Source: an uncultured Lachnospiraceae bacterium (GTDB lineage Bacteria; Bacillota; Clostridia; Lachnospirales; Lachnospiraceae). Taken from it: 21,994 nucleotides of DNA. The notes beneath the pieces were generated by a model. The model was not told where the DNA came from. It saw only the letters and a list, made by a program, of their open reading frames with translations, and did no database searches. Both the position numbers and the translations under genes were made by a program. The stretch spans positions 1-21,994 of the forward strand of contig CALGGH010000080.1 in the NCBI GenBank assembly GCA_937916415.1, given 5' to 3'. Of the stretch, positions 7,018-16,504 are shown piece by piece (position 1 is the first letter of the stretch; each line of letters starts with the position of its first letter).

Positions 7018-8399
7018 GATATCTCTCCGTCAGCAGAGTCCGCATCAGCCTTTATGACGACGTCATCCACGTCATCATCTTCCAGGATTTCTTCCTTCGA
7101 AGACCTGTGCTTTTTTTTAATTCCCATGATCTCCAATATGCTCCGTGCCTTCACGGGGACGTATTCTATGAAGCTGCCGTCCTTTTCTATGCTTCCAACG
7201 TTTACGTACGGAGCCGTTTCCTGCGGCAGGGCCTTATGCCTGAGCCTGCGGTTGATCCTGTACCTGACCAGGGCATATATCACGCCGAAGGTCGGCACGC
7301 CGAGTATCCATCCGGCCACCCCGAAGAGTCCGCCGAACACGGTGATGGCGAATATTACCCAGAAGCTCGACAATCCCGTGGAATCGCCGAGTATCTTGGG
7401 ACCTATCACGTTGCCGTCAAGCTGCTGGATGATGAGTATGATGATCACGAAATACAGGGCTTTCAGCGGATCAATCATCAGGATCAGCAGGGTCGAGGGA
7501 ATTGCGCCTATGTATGGTCCGAAGAACGGGATTATGTTGGTCACGCCCACGATGACGCTGACCAGTATCGCATAAGGAATGTCGACCACGCTAATGACCA
7601 CGAAGCACAGGATCCCGATGATGAATGAATCCACCAGCTTGCCCGACAGGAATCCGATGAAGGTTCTGTGCGTGTACCTGACGCCCCTGATGAACTTGTT
7701 GGCTTCCTTGCCGTCCATCAGGGCATAGACGATCTTTTTGGCCTGCCCCGACATGAGTTCCTTGGAATTCATCAGGTAGATCGAGATGATCATGCCCAGG
7801 ATTACGTTCAGCGTGGTCTTAAATACCATGACAACGCTCAGCGAAACGAACTTCAGTATGTTTTCGGCCTGCGGCAGCACGGTGTTCTGCAGGAAGCTGA
7901 CCACTTCATCATAGATCATGTCCAGATACTCGTTGATCATCGCCTCAAGATCCGAATTGTCGCGGATCAGCCCGTCAATGAATACCTCCAGGTTGTTAGC
8001 GTATCTCGGCAGCTGGTAAATGATGTTGCGGATGCTGTTTATGATCTGTGGAATTACCAGCTGGAAAAAGAGAAACAACAATCCGAGGAATATTCCGTAG
8101 GTGACGAGGATTGACCAGCCGCGGCGGTGCTTCTTACGCTTGACGGTCATATCGGCTCCGGTTTTTTTATACAGCCATCCTACCCAGTGCAGTTCGACGA
8201 AATTGAGGACCGGCGTAAGGATGTAGGCCAGCGTCACGCCGTTGATCACGGGACTCATGATGCGCAAAAAGGACCTGATCAGCCCCAGAATGGTCGAAAA
8301 ATTAAAGATCACGTATATCGCAAGAGCCGAAGCGCATACCGTGATGAATGCCGTGAAGCCTATTGCCGCATACTTATTGTCCTTGAATAATTTGTTCAT
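7014..8399 (-). CDS. AI-2E family (PF01594-type) transporter
   Basis: Polytopic membrane protein of 461 residues from ATG 8399, with about eight hydrophobic segments in the usual pattern: two at the N-terminus, a third after the basic KRKKHRRG segment, then a long amphipathic loop, then a C-terminal bundle. Family marks are VGVTNIIPFFGPYIGAIPS and QQLDGNVIGPKILGDSTGLSS. The family is named after AI-2 export in E. coli TqsA, but other members are Na+(Li+)/H+ antiporters, so the substrate is open. An acidic cytoplasmic tail (EEILEDDDVDDVV) closes the protein. The frame stays open up to 8501, overlapping miaA, but homologous sequence seems to begin at the MNKLF Met. No clear ribosome binding site precedes ATG 8399. 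Confidence 0.88.
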   Translation of the reverse strand: MNKLFKDNKYAAIGFTAFITVCASALAIYVIFNFSTILGLIRSFLRIMSPVINGVTLAYILTPVLNFVELHWVGWLYKKTGADMTVKRKKHRRGWSILVTYGIFLGLLFLFFQLVIPQIINSIRNIIYQLPRYANNLEVFIDGLIRDNSDLEAMINEYLDMIYDEVVSFLQNTVLPQAENILKFVSLSVVMVFKTTLNVILGMIISIYLMNSKELMSGQAKKIVYALMDGKEANKFIRGVRYTHRTFIGFLSGKLVDSFIIGILCFVVISVVDIPYAILVSVIVGVTNIIPFFGPYIGAIPSTLLILMIDPLKALYFVIIILIIQQLDGNVIGPKILGDSTGLSSFWVIFAITVFGGLFGVAGWILGVPTFGVIYALVRYRINRRLRHKALPQETAPYVNVGSIEKDGSFIEYVPVKARSILEIMGIKKKHRSSKEEILEDDDVDDVVIKADADSADGEIS

Positions 8400-8405
8400 G
8401 TATCT

Positions 8406-8414
8406 ATTGTACCA
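8406..8414 (-). promoter_or_regulatory. Extended -10 element before the AI-2E family gene
   Basis: The minus strand reads TGGTACAAT (TACAAT at 8406-8411) in the 40-nt gap after miaA. The same nine bases occur before asp23. Transcription would begin close to ATG 8399, giving a nearly leaderless message, which fits the missing ribosome binding site. No good -35 box is seen. Confidence 0.3.
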
Positions 8415-8439
8415 CCATTTGCCTAAGTTCGGGGATGAA

Positions 8440-9372
8440 TCAAAGCAGTCCCGCAGCGAATTCGGCCTGACTGACGCTGTCTCCATATGTACGCCGGTCA
8501 ATTTTGATCAGGTCGCGTTCGCGGTTTAACCAGGTCAGCTGCCTTTTGGCATAATGTCTCGAGTCTCGCTTGATCAGCCTGATTGCCTCATCCGGGTCAT
8601 GTTCTCCCCTCAGGTAAGACAGCATCTGCTTATAGCCTATGCCCTGCATTGAAGTCATTTCCGGAGTGCAGCCCATGTTCATGAGTCCGCGTACTTCGGC
8701 CTCGAGTCCGGCTTCGATCATTCTGTCTACACGGGCATCTATCCTCGAATAGACCGCTTCCCTGTCGTCAGCGATCACGAGATAACGATAATCATAAGGG
8801 CTGATCCTTTCCCGCTGCTCGCGGTTATGCTCTGAGATCGGCCTGCCGTTTTGACGTGCGAATTCTATGGCGCGGATGACGCGTTTGACGTTGTTGGGAT
8901 GCAGTTCGGCTGCCGCTTCAGGATCAAGCCCCTTCAGCAGGCCATGCAGTGCTTCAGGACCCTGCTCATCCGCAACAGACTGCAGCTTTTGACGCAGCTC
9001 CGCATCTTCGCCGCCTGACGTAAAATCGACGTCATATAAAAGGGCCTGTATGTAGAATCCCGTGCCGCCAACCACGATGGGAATCCTGCCCCTGGAATAT
9101 ATTTCCTCGCATGCCGCCTTGGCGCGGCTCTGAAAATCATACACGTGAAAGGGCTCGGTGGGTTCGATTATGTCTATCAGATGGTGCGGAACGCCCCTCA
9201 TTTCCTCTGCGGTGATCTTGGCAGTGCCAATGTCCATGTGACGGTATACCTGCATGGAATCAGCGGATATTACCTCTCCGTTCAGGCGAAGGGACAGTTC
9301 AACGCCCAGGTCTGACTTGCCTGAGCCCGTGGGACCGGCGACTATTATTATTTTGGGTTTTTTATCTCTCAT
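8440..9372 (-). CDS. miaA: tRNA dimethylallyltransferase MiaA
   Basis: Transfers a dimethylallyl group from DMAPP to N6 of A37 in tRNAs that read UNN codons, giving i6A37, the substrate of MiaB. The protein has 310 residues from ATG 9372. The P-loop GPTGSGKS lies at 13-20, followed by SADSMQVYRHMDIGTAK (family signature around 37-53), GVPHHLID, and VVGGTGFYIQAL. The start codon forms an ATGA overlap with the mutL stop codon. An upstream in-frame Met at 9444 would lie deep inside mutL and is rejected. The length is normal for the family. MiaB, the next enzyme in the pathway, is encoded in the same operon. Confidence 0.97.
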   Translation of the reverse strand: MRDKKPKIIIVAGPTGSGKSDLGVELSLRLNGEVISADSMQVYRHMDIGTAKITAEEMRGVPHHLIDIIEPTEPFHVYDFQSRAKAACEEIYSRGRIPIVVGGTGFYIQALLYDVDFTSGGEDAELRQKLQSVADEQGPEALHGLLKGLDPEAAAELHPNNVKRVIRAIEFARQNGRPISEHNREQRERISPYDYRYLVIADDREAVYSRIDARVDRMIEAGLEAEVRGLMNMGCTPEMTSMQGIGYKQMLSYLRGEHDPDEAIRLIKRDSRHYAKRQLTWLNRERDLIKIDRRTYGDSVSQAEFAAGLL

Positions 9373-11369
9373 ACGATCCGGTGGAATCTCTTGTCGAGCG
9401 CGTTTTTGGACATGGTGATTATCGTCGGACGGCCATGAGGACAATTATATGGATTCTCCAGCGTCAGCATTTCGTCCAGCAGGGTTTCCACTTCTTCTAC
9501 AGTCATGCGGTTGTTGCCCTTAACCGAAGCCTTGCAGGCCATCGTGGCGATCCTCGTGCGCACTGAATCAGGCGTCTCGCCCTTTTTCATGTCCAGCAGG
9601 TCCGTGACTATCTCACCGACCAGTGACGCGGGATCATTGCCGAAAAGGTCCATGGGCACCGAGCGTATTGCGATCTCATGATCACCGAATTCGTCGATCC
9701 TAAAGCCCATGTCAGCGAAATATTCCAGGTTTTCGGTAACTACCTGCATCTCGCGGTTAGACAGCGTGGATACCACCGGCGGCGAGATCATCTGGGAAGG
9801 GATCTCGCTCCTGGACGTGATGCGGGCCATGAAACGCTCAAAATTCACCTTTTCATGGGCCGCATGCTGGTCCATCAGCATGAGCACGTCTTCGTATTCC
9901 ATCAGCCAGTAGGTTCTGAAAACCTGGCCGATTATCCTATATTTACGGCGTGCCTCAGGCGACAGCACCCTTTCGTCATTCAGGAAGCTGGCCTGCTCGT
10001 ATTTGCCAGCGATGCGGCGGTACTCGTCTGCCAGTTCGTCATGCATCGGAGCCGCCTCGTCGGGACTAACCATACCTGAGACGGGTTTAGACGGTACGCC
10101 GGATGACACTCCGGCTCCGTCCCCGGGTGTCATTTCCTCGGTAAAGATGGTCTCGTCATCATTAAACCTTACCGAAAAACTGTAATCGGAGGAGGTCGTG
10201 GCGGTACCATCCGCGTCGGATGAAGACGGGTCTTTGGCGTTTTCAGCCTCGTTTACGTTCTGAATGCGGTTCTGTTCGAAGGATTCGGGCAGGCGAACCT
10301 TTTCCGCGACTGACGGTGAGGCTGTCCTGCCATCTCGCTGAGCGTTGTAGTTTACGGCCGCGTCATCGAGCATCTCGCGGCTCCTCAGGGCCTTTGCGAC
10401 CTCTTCGACGATGAAGTCGGACACTTCCTTTTCGGAACTGATCCTGACCTCCTGCTTGGTCGGATGCACGTTCACGTCCACGAGTTCAGGATCGAATTCC
10501 ATGTTGAGCACGCAGAACGGGAACTTATGCTGCATCAGGTATTCAACGTAGCCTTCTTCGACGGCCCTTGAGATCAGCGGGCTCTTGACGTACCTGTGAT
10601 TGACAAAGAATACCTCTGACGCGCGGTTTGACCGGTTGATCGCTGGCTGTCCGAGATATCCGTACAGATGCATCGACAGCTCGTCGTTCGTCACGTCGAT
10701 CTCGCGCAGGTTGGAGGCAGTCTCCTTGCCAAAAATCCGGTATATGACTTCCTTCAGGTCGCCATGTCCGGACGTCGAAAACTTGACGGAGCCGTTGTTT
10801 ATGAACTGAAATGAAATCTCCGGCATGGACAGTGCCATGTGTTCCATCACGTCGGCGATCAGATTTCCCTCTGACATGGCAGTCTTGAGAAATTTAAGCC
10901 GGGGCAGCGTATTATAAAAGATATCCCTGACTATAAAGGTGGTACCCGCCGGTGCTCCTGCCTCCTCATACACCGTCTCATCTCCGCCCTCTGCAGCGAA
11001 ATGTATGCCATAAAGGCTGTCCGGGGTTTTGGTCGTAAGCTCAACCCTGCTGACGGCAGCGATGCTGGACAGTGCCTCTCCCCTGAATCCAAGCGTGGTC
11101 AGATGGTGCAGGTCATCGCTGTCGCTTATCTTGCTGGTGGCATGTGACAAAAAAGCCCTTCGCACCTGCGACGAATCGATGCCGCAGCCGTTATCGGTGA
11201 CACGTATCGATTTCATGCCTCCGTCCCTGATCTCCACCGTGATGATCGTCGCTCCGGCATCTATTGAATTCTCCACCAGTTCCTTGACTATGCTGACCGG
11301 CCTTTCCACGACTTCGCCGGCTGCTATCTTGTCTATCGTGTTGTTGTCGAGTATTCGGATCTCAGTCAT
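9369..11369 (-). CDS. mutL: DNA mismatch repair protein MutL (endonuclease type)
   Basis: Mismatch repair ATPase and nicking endonuclease of 666 residues. The N-terminal GHKL ATPase shows VKELVENSIDAGAT (28-41), DNGCGID (59-65) and TTLGFRGEALSSI (91-103), followed by the S5-like domain (VNHRYVKS, NVHPTK). A low-complexity acidic and Ser-rich linker spans about 340-470. The C-terminal dimerisation domain carries the endonuclease motif DQHA-x2-E-x4-E (500-511), ACKASVK (611) and CPHGRP (643-648), which bind the metal. MutL of this type nicks the strand itself and works in organisms without MutH. The gene starts 7 nt after mutS and overlaps miaA by ATGA, so the three are translated together. Confidence 0.98.
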   Translation of the reverse strand: MTEIRILDNNTIDKIAAGEVVERPVSIVKELVENSIDAGATIITVEIRDGGMKSIRVTDNGCGIDSSQVRRAFLSHATSKISDSDDLHHLTTLGFRGEALSSIAAVSRVELTTKTPDSLYGIHFAAEGGDETVYEEAGAPAGTTFIVRDIFYNTLPRLKFLKTAMSEGNLIADVMEHMALSMPEISFQFINNGSVKFSTSGHGDLKEVIYRIFGKETASNLREIDVTNDELSMHLYGYLGQPAINRSNRASEVFFVNHRYVKSPLISRAVEEGYVEYLMQHKFPFCVLNMEFDPELVDVNVHPTKQEVRISSEKEVSDFIVEEVAKALRSREMLDDAAVNYNAQRDGRTASPSVAEKVRLPESFEQNRIQNVNEAENAKDPSSSDADGTATTSSDYSFSVRFNDDETIFTEEMTPGDGAGVSSGVPSKPVSGMVSPDEAAPMHDELADEYRRIAGKYEQASFLNDERVLSPEARRKYRIIGQVFRTYWLMEYEDVLMLMDQHAAHEKVNFERFMARITSRSEIPSQMISPPVVSTLSNREMQVVTENLEYFADMGFRIDEFGDHEIAIRSVPMDLFGNDPASLVGEIVTDLLDMKKGETPDSVRTRIATMACKASVKGNNRMTVEEVETLLDEMLTLENPYNCPHGRPTIITMSKNALDKRFHRIV

Positions 11370-11376
11370 GAGTACG

Positions 11377-14079
11377 TCATCCCTTCCATCTGTTCTTGAG
11401 CATGTTCTGGAGCCTGTACAGTTCGTTCAATGCATCGATCGGGGTAATCGTAGTTATGTCAACCTCTTCAAGTTCCTTCAGGATGCTGTTATCATCTACG
11501 GCGTCAAACAATGACATCTGGCCGAGATCCACCTCATCATAATGATGATCTGATGCCTTATCCGTTTTTCCCGCGGTCGATACTTCTATGGACCGAAGCT
11601 TTGCGGTCAGATCGTTATCGGACAGTTCAGCAGATATCTCCTTTGCACGGTCTATGACCATATCCGGCACTCCTGCCAGCCTGGCCACCTGTATGCCGTA
11701 GCTTCTGTCTGCGCCGCCCTTGATTATCTTACGCAGGAATACTATCGAATCTCCCTGTTCCTTAACGGCTATGCAGTAATTATGTACGTTTTCTATGCGT
11801 CCCTCCAGCTCCGTCAGCTCATGGTAATGGGTGGCAAAGAGAGTCCGCGCTCCCAGCAGCCTCTTGTTGCTGATATGTTCGATCACGGCCCAGGCTATGC
11901 TCATGCCGTCGAAGGTTGAGGTACCCCTGCCTATCTCATCCAATATGAGGAGTGAATCCGAAGTGGCGTTTCTCAATATATTGGCAACCTCATTCATTTC
12001 CACCATAAAGGTAGACTGTCCGCTGGAAAGATCATCGGATGCCCCGACTCTGGTAAATATCCTGTCAGTAATGCCTATATGCGCACTTGTGGCAGGCACA
12101 AAGCTTCCCATCTGCGTCATGAGCACGATGAGGGCCGTCTGTCTCATGTACGTGGACTTGCCGGCCATGTTCGGTCCGGTGATTATTGCCACGGAATTTC
12201 TTTTTTCATCCAGATAGGTGTCATTTGAGATAAACGGAACGTCCGGATGCAGCTTCTCGATCACCGGATGCCGGCCTTCCTTGATCTCTATGATGCCGTC
12301 ATCCGTTACCTCCGGACGGACATAGTGATTACGCTCCGCAATAAGACTCAGGTCCGTATAGACGTCAATCTGAGCTATGGCCTTGGCAGTCTTCTGCATG
12401 CGTGAGATGTTATCGGATAACAGAGTTCTCAGTTCGACGAAGAGTTCGTATTCCAGAGTATAGAGCTTATCCTCGGCATTTAAGATAGTATCCTCCAGTT
12501 CTTTAAGCCTGGCATTGGTATATCTTTCGCTGCCGGTCAGGGTCTGCTTGCGGATATAATCCTCGGGAACCTTGTCTGCATAGGAATTGGTCACCTCAAA
12601 ATAATACCCGAAAACCTTGTTATATTTGATCTTCAGGTTTTTGATGCCGGTTCGCTCACGATCATTCTCTTCGAGTTCGGCAAGCCACTTGCGTCCGTCG
12701 GTCTTGGCGTTTCTGAGGGTGTCCACGTCCTCACTGTATCCGGTCTTGAATATGCCGCCCTCGTGTACGGTGATCGGCGGTTCATCCTCTATGGCGGCAT
12801 CGATCCTTTCACACAGGTCAGCCAGCGTGTCAATCTCCTCACAGATATCTCCTGCGGCCTGTGATCTCATGTCGGACAGTATGCCTTTGATCGCCGGAAG
12901 ATACTGCATCGAGCTTTTGAGGGCCAGCATGTCCCTTGGATTGATGGTACCGAGGCTGATCTTGGCGATCAGTCTCTCTATGTCATAAATACTGCCGAGA
13001 TACTCCCTCAGCTCGTCCCTTTCGATGGCATTAGCCGAGCATTCACTGACTATGTCCAGGCGGTATTCGATGTCTTCGATGTTGATAAGCGGCTGCTCGA
13101 TAAACCTCCTCAGCAGCCTTCCGCCCATGGCGGTTCTGGTCGCATCCAGTACGCCGAGCAATGAACCGACCTTCAGCTTATCCCTCATGGTTTCCGTAAG
13201 TTCCAGGTTACGCCTGGTAGAGGAATCAATCAGCATGTATTTACTGGTCACGTAAGGATACAGGTGCGTAAACTGTACAAGGTCGTTCTTCTGGGTTTCA
13301 TACAGATAATCAAGCAGGGCGCCTGCGGCGCAGACTCCGACGTTAAAGTCCGCGACTCCCATTCCGATAAGGCTTGATACGTGGAAATGCTTGAGCAGCA
13401 GTCTCTTGGCGTGATCTTCATCAAAAAGCCTCTCATCTACCGATGATACCGAAGTGTTATATTTGGTCTTCAGCTCCGTCAGGTCAAAACCGCTGAGCAG
13501 AAAGGCTTCATTGCAGATTATCTCGGAGGGCGTATATTTGCTGAGTTCATCCCTTAGATTGGACAGATGCTCAAGCTCGGTCAGATAATAATCGCCTGTA
13601 GTCACGTCCGCGAATGAAAACCCGATGCAGTTGTCCATATACAGGATCGAAACGATGTAGTTATTCTTCTTGCTGTCCAGGGATTCCACTATTGGGTTGG
13701 TTCCGGGCGTCACTACCCTGACGACCTCCCTTTTGACCAGTCCCTTGGCCAGCTTGGGATCCTCGACCTGTTCACATATGGCTACCTTGTATCCATGGTT
13801 GACTAGCCTGGCCATATAGGACTCAACGGCATGAAAGGGCACTCCGCACATGGGAGCCCTTTCCTCCAGACCGCAGCTCTTGCCGGTCAGCGTGATCTCC
13901 AGCACCTTGCTGGCCTTGAGCGCATCATCAAAAAACATTTCGTAGAAATCACCGAGACGATAAAAGAGGATGCAGTCGGGATACTCCGCCTTGGTGCTCA
14001 GGTAGTTCTGCATCATGGGAGAAACCTGTGATGAGAGTTCGTCATAATTGTATTTGTTCTGTTCCGTGTCCGTGTTCAT
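11377..14079 (-). CDS. mutS: DNA mismatch repair protein MutS
   Basis: Recognises mismatches and small loops and recruits MutL; cytoplasmic and nucleoid associated. The 900-residue length is usual for MutS1 in Clostridia. The mismatch-reading Phe-x-Glu motif is GDFYEMF (F45, E47). The ABC-type ATPase has Walker A GPNMAGKST at about 633-641 and Walker B LLILDEIGRGTST at about 714. Near the C-terminus QMSLF (854-858) matches the beta-clamp binding motif, and the final ITPIDALNELYRLQNML segment is the usual MutS tail. The gene lies 45 nt after miaB and 7 nt before mutL. All key residues are present, so the strain should be mismatch-repair proficient. Confidence 0.98.
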   Translation of the reverse strand: MNTDTEQNKYNYDELSSQVSPMMQNYLSTKAEYPDCILFYRLGDFYEMFFDDALKASKVLEITLTGKSCGLEERAPMCGVPFHAVESYMARLVNHGYKVAICEQVEDPKLAKGLVKREVVRVVTPGTNPIVESLDSKKNNYIVSILYMDNCIGFSFADVTTGDYYLTELEHLSNLRDELSKYTPSEIICNEAFLLSGFDLTELKTKYNTSVSSVDERLFDEDHAKRLLLKHFHVSSLIGMGVADFNVGVCAAGALLDYLYETQKNDLVQFTHLYPYVTSKYMLIDSSTRRNLELTETMRDKLKVGSLLGVLDATRTAMGGRLLRRFIEQPLINIEDIEYRLDIVSECSANAIERDELREYLGSIYDIERLIAKISLGTINPRDMLALKSSMQYLPAIKGILSDMRSQAAGDICEEIDTLADLCERIDAAIEDEPPITVHEGGIFKTGYSEDVDTLRNAKTDGRKWLAELEENDRERTGIKNLKIKYNKVFGYYFEVTNSYADKVPEDYIRKQTLTGSERYTNARLKELEDTILNAEDKLYTLEYELFVELRTLLSDNISRMQKTAKAIAQIDVYTDLSLIAERNHYVRPEVTDDGIIEIKEGRHPVIEKLHPDVPFISNDTYLDEKRNSVAIITGPNMAGKSTYMRQTALIVLMTQMGSFVPATSAHIGITDRIFTRVGASDDLSSGQSTFMVEMNEVANILRNATSDSLLILDEIGRGTSTFDGMSIAWAVIEHISNKRLLGARTLFATHYHELTELEGRIENVHNYCIAVKEQGDSIVFLRKIIKGGADRSYGIQVARLAGVPDMVIDRAKEISAELSDNDLTAKLRSIEVSTAGKTDKASDHHYDEVDLGQMSLFDAVDDNSILKELEEVDITTITPIDALNELYRLQNMLKNRWKG

Positions 14080-14124
14080 TGATCCAAAAAGTAATTTATG
14101 CCCTTGCCATTGCGCCTTGAAAAG

Positions 14125-15573
14125 TCATGCCTCCGCGGCATTTGTTCTCGATCCCAGGAAATAAAAACCGCGGCATTCCTCAAGCCTTACTTCATACATG
14201 CGTCCGATCATGGACTCATCGCCCGGGAAATGAACCAGCAGGTTGTTGGACAGCCGTCCGGTCACGAGTCCACCGTCATGATCAGACAGAGTTTCGACCA
14301 GGCAGACGTCCGTTTCGCCCTCGTGACGGGCGCACGATTCCCTGGCTGTCTCCTGCACGACCTTCAGCACCCTGTCGAAATGGTCCTTCATGGCCTCGTC
14401 AGACAGCTGCCCCGGGAAACCGGCCGCGGGCGTGCCCGTCCGCTTGGAATACTGAAACGTGTATGCATTGTCAAAACCGGCCTGTCTGATCAGGTCTATC
14501 GTGTCTTCGACGTCCCTGTCCGTTTCGCCGGGAAATCCCATGATGAGGTCGGTGGTTATCGAAATGTCCGGCATCGCGCTCCTGATCCTGGATACCAGGT
14601 CAAGGTAACGCTCCCTGGTATAGCCCCTGTTCATCGCCTTTAAGAGAGCGTCAGATCCGGACTGCACCGGCAGGTGTATGTGCCTGCATATCTTGTCTGA
14701 GGCGGCACAGACCTCTATCAGCTCGTTCGACAGGTCCTTGGGATGTGAAGTCATGAACCTGATCCGGCGTATTCCTTCGACCTGCTCAACCTGCTGAATA
14801 AGCTTTGCGAAGCTAATGGGCTCGTCGAGGTTTCGTCCGTAGGAATTGACGTTTTGCCCCAGCAGCATGACCTCGATGACCCCGTCGTCCGCCAGCTTGC
14901 GGACTTCATCCAATATCTCCTCCGGAGCACGGCTCCTTTCCCTGCCCCGTACGTACGGAACGATGCAGTAGGTACAGAAATTGTTGCAGCCGAACATGAC
15001 GTTCACGCCCGACTTGTAGGAGAATTTGCGTTCAACCGGCAGTTCCTCTACTATCTGGTCAGTCTCCTGCCACACGTCGATCACCATCCCGCCGGGATTC
15101 TGAAACAACGTGCACATGAGCTCCGCGAATTTAAAAATGTTGTGAGTTCCAAATATCAGATCCACGAAGGAGTAGCCGGTCCTGATCCTGTCTATGGCGG
15201 TCTGCTCCTGCATCATGCAGCCGCACAGGGCTATGCGCATGTCAGGGTTGCCCTTACGCAGGTTCTTGACGGCGCCCAGACGGCCGTATACGCGCTGGTT
15301 GGCATTGTCACGCACCGAACACGTATTGTAGAGGAGGAAGTCAGCGTCCTTCTCTTCCTCGGTTTCATCATATCCGGCTGTTTTAAGGATTCCGAGCAGC
15401 TTTTCGGAATCCCTGGCATTCATCTGACATCCAAAGGTTACGACGCACGCCTTCGGAGCATGCCCGAGCCTCATGGCAAGGTTCGTCACGTACCCCTTAA
15501 GTCTCTCTATATACATAATTTGACGGCGGGTCTCCTCGCCGTCATTTCTTGAACTGTATTCGTCAGGTCTCAT
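14125..15573 (-). CDS. miaB: tRNA-2-methylthio-N6-dimethylallyladenosine synthase MiaB
   Basis: Radical SAM methylthiotransferase that converts i6A37 in tRNA to ms2i6A37. From ATG 15573 it has 482 residues. An N-terminal extension of about 40 residues precedes the UPF0004 domain, whose second [4Fe-4S] cluster is held by C49 (TFGCQMN), C85 (NTCSVR) and C119 (CGCMMQ). The radical SAM cluster motif C-x3-C-x2-C is at C196, C200 and C203 (GCNNFCTYC). A TRAM RNA-binding domain closes the protein (about 415-482). The start codon overlaps the degV stop codon as ATGA; the frame continues upstream into degV but has no supported start there. The A37 prenylation enzyme MiaA is four genes on in the same run. 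Confidence 0.97.
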   Translation of the reverse strand: MRPDEYSSRNDGEETRRQIMYIERLKGYVTNLAMRLGHAPKACVVTFGCQMNARDSEKLLGILKTAGYDETEEEKDADFLLYNTCSVRDNANQRVYGRLGAVKNLRKGNPDMRIALCGCMMQEQTAIDRIRTGYSFVDLIFGTHNIFKFAELMCTLFQNPGGMVIDVWQETDQIVEELPVERKFSYKSGVNVMFGCNNFCTYCIVPYVRGRERSRAPEEILDEVRKLADDGVIEVMLLGQNVNSYGRNLDEPISFAKLIQQVEQVEGIRRIRFMTSHPKDLSNELIEVCAASDKICRHIHLPVQSGSDALLKAMNRGYTRERYLDLVSRIRSAMPDISITTDLIMGFPGETDRDVEDTIDLIRQAGFDNAYTFQYSKRTGTPAAGFPGQLSDEAMKDHFDRVLKVVQETARESCARHEGETDVCLVETLSDHDGGLVTGRLSNNLLVHFPGDESMIGRMYEVRLEECRGFYFLGSRTNAAEA

Positions 15574-16442
15574 AAGCGTATCTTTCTGCTGCAGGCCAAT
15601 GCAAGTGATCCGGGGCCTATGTGGCATGATACCGACAGGCTTAAAGGATCCACGTTTATGTCGTCATATCCCGGAAAAGCTTCCATGACCTGCTGCTTGT
15701 AATCCTCGGCAATGGCCGAATTGTAGGTATAAGCGATGTCCAGATGCATGTTGTCAGGGCTGTCCCCGCCCATTCTTTCATTCATGTCCTTACGGATGGC
15801 GTCGATCATCTTGCCGCGGGCAACGCTCACGGTACGGGCCACCGAAAAGGCATCCAGCTTTTCACCCTGTATGGTCAGCACGGGCTTAATCTTGAGAGCC
15901 GTGCCTATGGCTGCCGCAGCAGGAGTAATCCTGCCGCCGCGCTTGAGATAATACAGCGTGTCAAGCATGATGTATATGCTCGATTCGTACTTTACCCGTT
16001 CAAGATGCTCAGCGATCTCAGCCGCGCTCCTGCCTGCATCACGCAGCTTGACTGCGTCATATACGGAACGCTTCTGCGTGACGGATATGCGCTGATTGTT
16101 GACCACGTGCACGCGCCCGCCGTAATCCTCCGCCATCATCCTGGCAGACGAACACGAGCCGGACAATCCGCTGCTCATGGGCATGTGTACGATCTCATCA
16201 TAGTCATCCAGCAATCCGTCCCACAGTTCGGTAACGTTTCCAAGGGTGGGCTGGGACGTCCTTAAGTCGGTGCGCGTTGACAGCACCTCATAAAATCTCT
16301 GCTGAGATATGTCTATGCCCTCGTAAAAGGTATCGCTGCCGATTATGACGGGCATCGGTACCACAAACAGGCCCTCAAAGGCCGATGCCTTTTCGGGCAA
16401 GATGCCACTGTTTGAGTCAGTGACTATCGCAATCCTGTTCAT
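15570..16442 (-). CDS. degV: DegV family fatty acid-binding protein (FakB-like)
   Basis: Soluble 290-residue protein of the DegV/FakB family. FakB proteins hold a fatty acid and present its carboxyl group to the kinase FakA, which makes acyl-phosphate for phospholipid synthesis. Visible marks are TDSNSGI (8-14), TSQPTLGN (62-69) and MSSGLSGS (89-96), the Ser/Thr residues that contact the carboxylate, and the C-terminal HIGPGSLALA segment. ATG 16442 has GAGGA about 7-8 nt upstream. The gene is first in the miaB-mutS-mutL-miaA run. Its kinase partner FakA is encoded only about 2.3 kb away, across recG, which supports a working FakAB pair. The acyl chain preference cannot be read from the sequence. 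Confidence 0.93.
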   Translation of the reverse strand: MNRIAIVTDSNSGILPEKASAFEGLFVVPMPVIIGSDTFYEGIDISQQRFYEVLSTRTDLRTSQPTLGNVTELWDGLLDDYDEIVHMPMSSGLSGSCSSARMMAEDYGGRVHVVNNQRISVTQKRSVYDAVKLRDAGRSAAEIAEHLERVKYESSIYIMLDTLYYLKRGGRITPAAAAIGTALKIKPVLTIQGEKLDAFSVARTVSVARGKMIDAIRKDMNERMGGDSPDNMHLDIAYTYNSAIAEDYKQQVMEAFPGYDDINVDPLSLSVSCHIGPGSLALACSRKIRL

Positions 16443-16477
16443 ATATGATTCCTCGCATCACTATATATGAGCGTCGC

Positions 16478-16492
16478 TCCACATGTTGTGGA
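16478..16492. repeat. 15-bp inverted repeat in the degV leader, candidate operator
   Basis: TCCACA (16478-16483), TGT, TGTGGA (16487-16492) is a perfect inverted repeat lying just downstream of the predicted degV promoter, about 36 nt before the start codon. It could be an operator or a weak leader hairpin. Confidence 0.35.
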
Positions 16493-16504
16493 CATATCTA
16501 TAAC

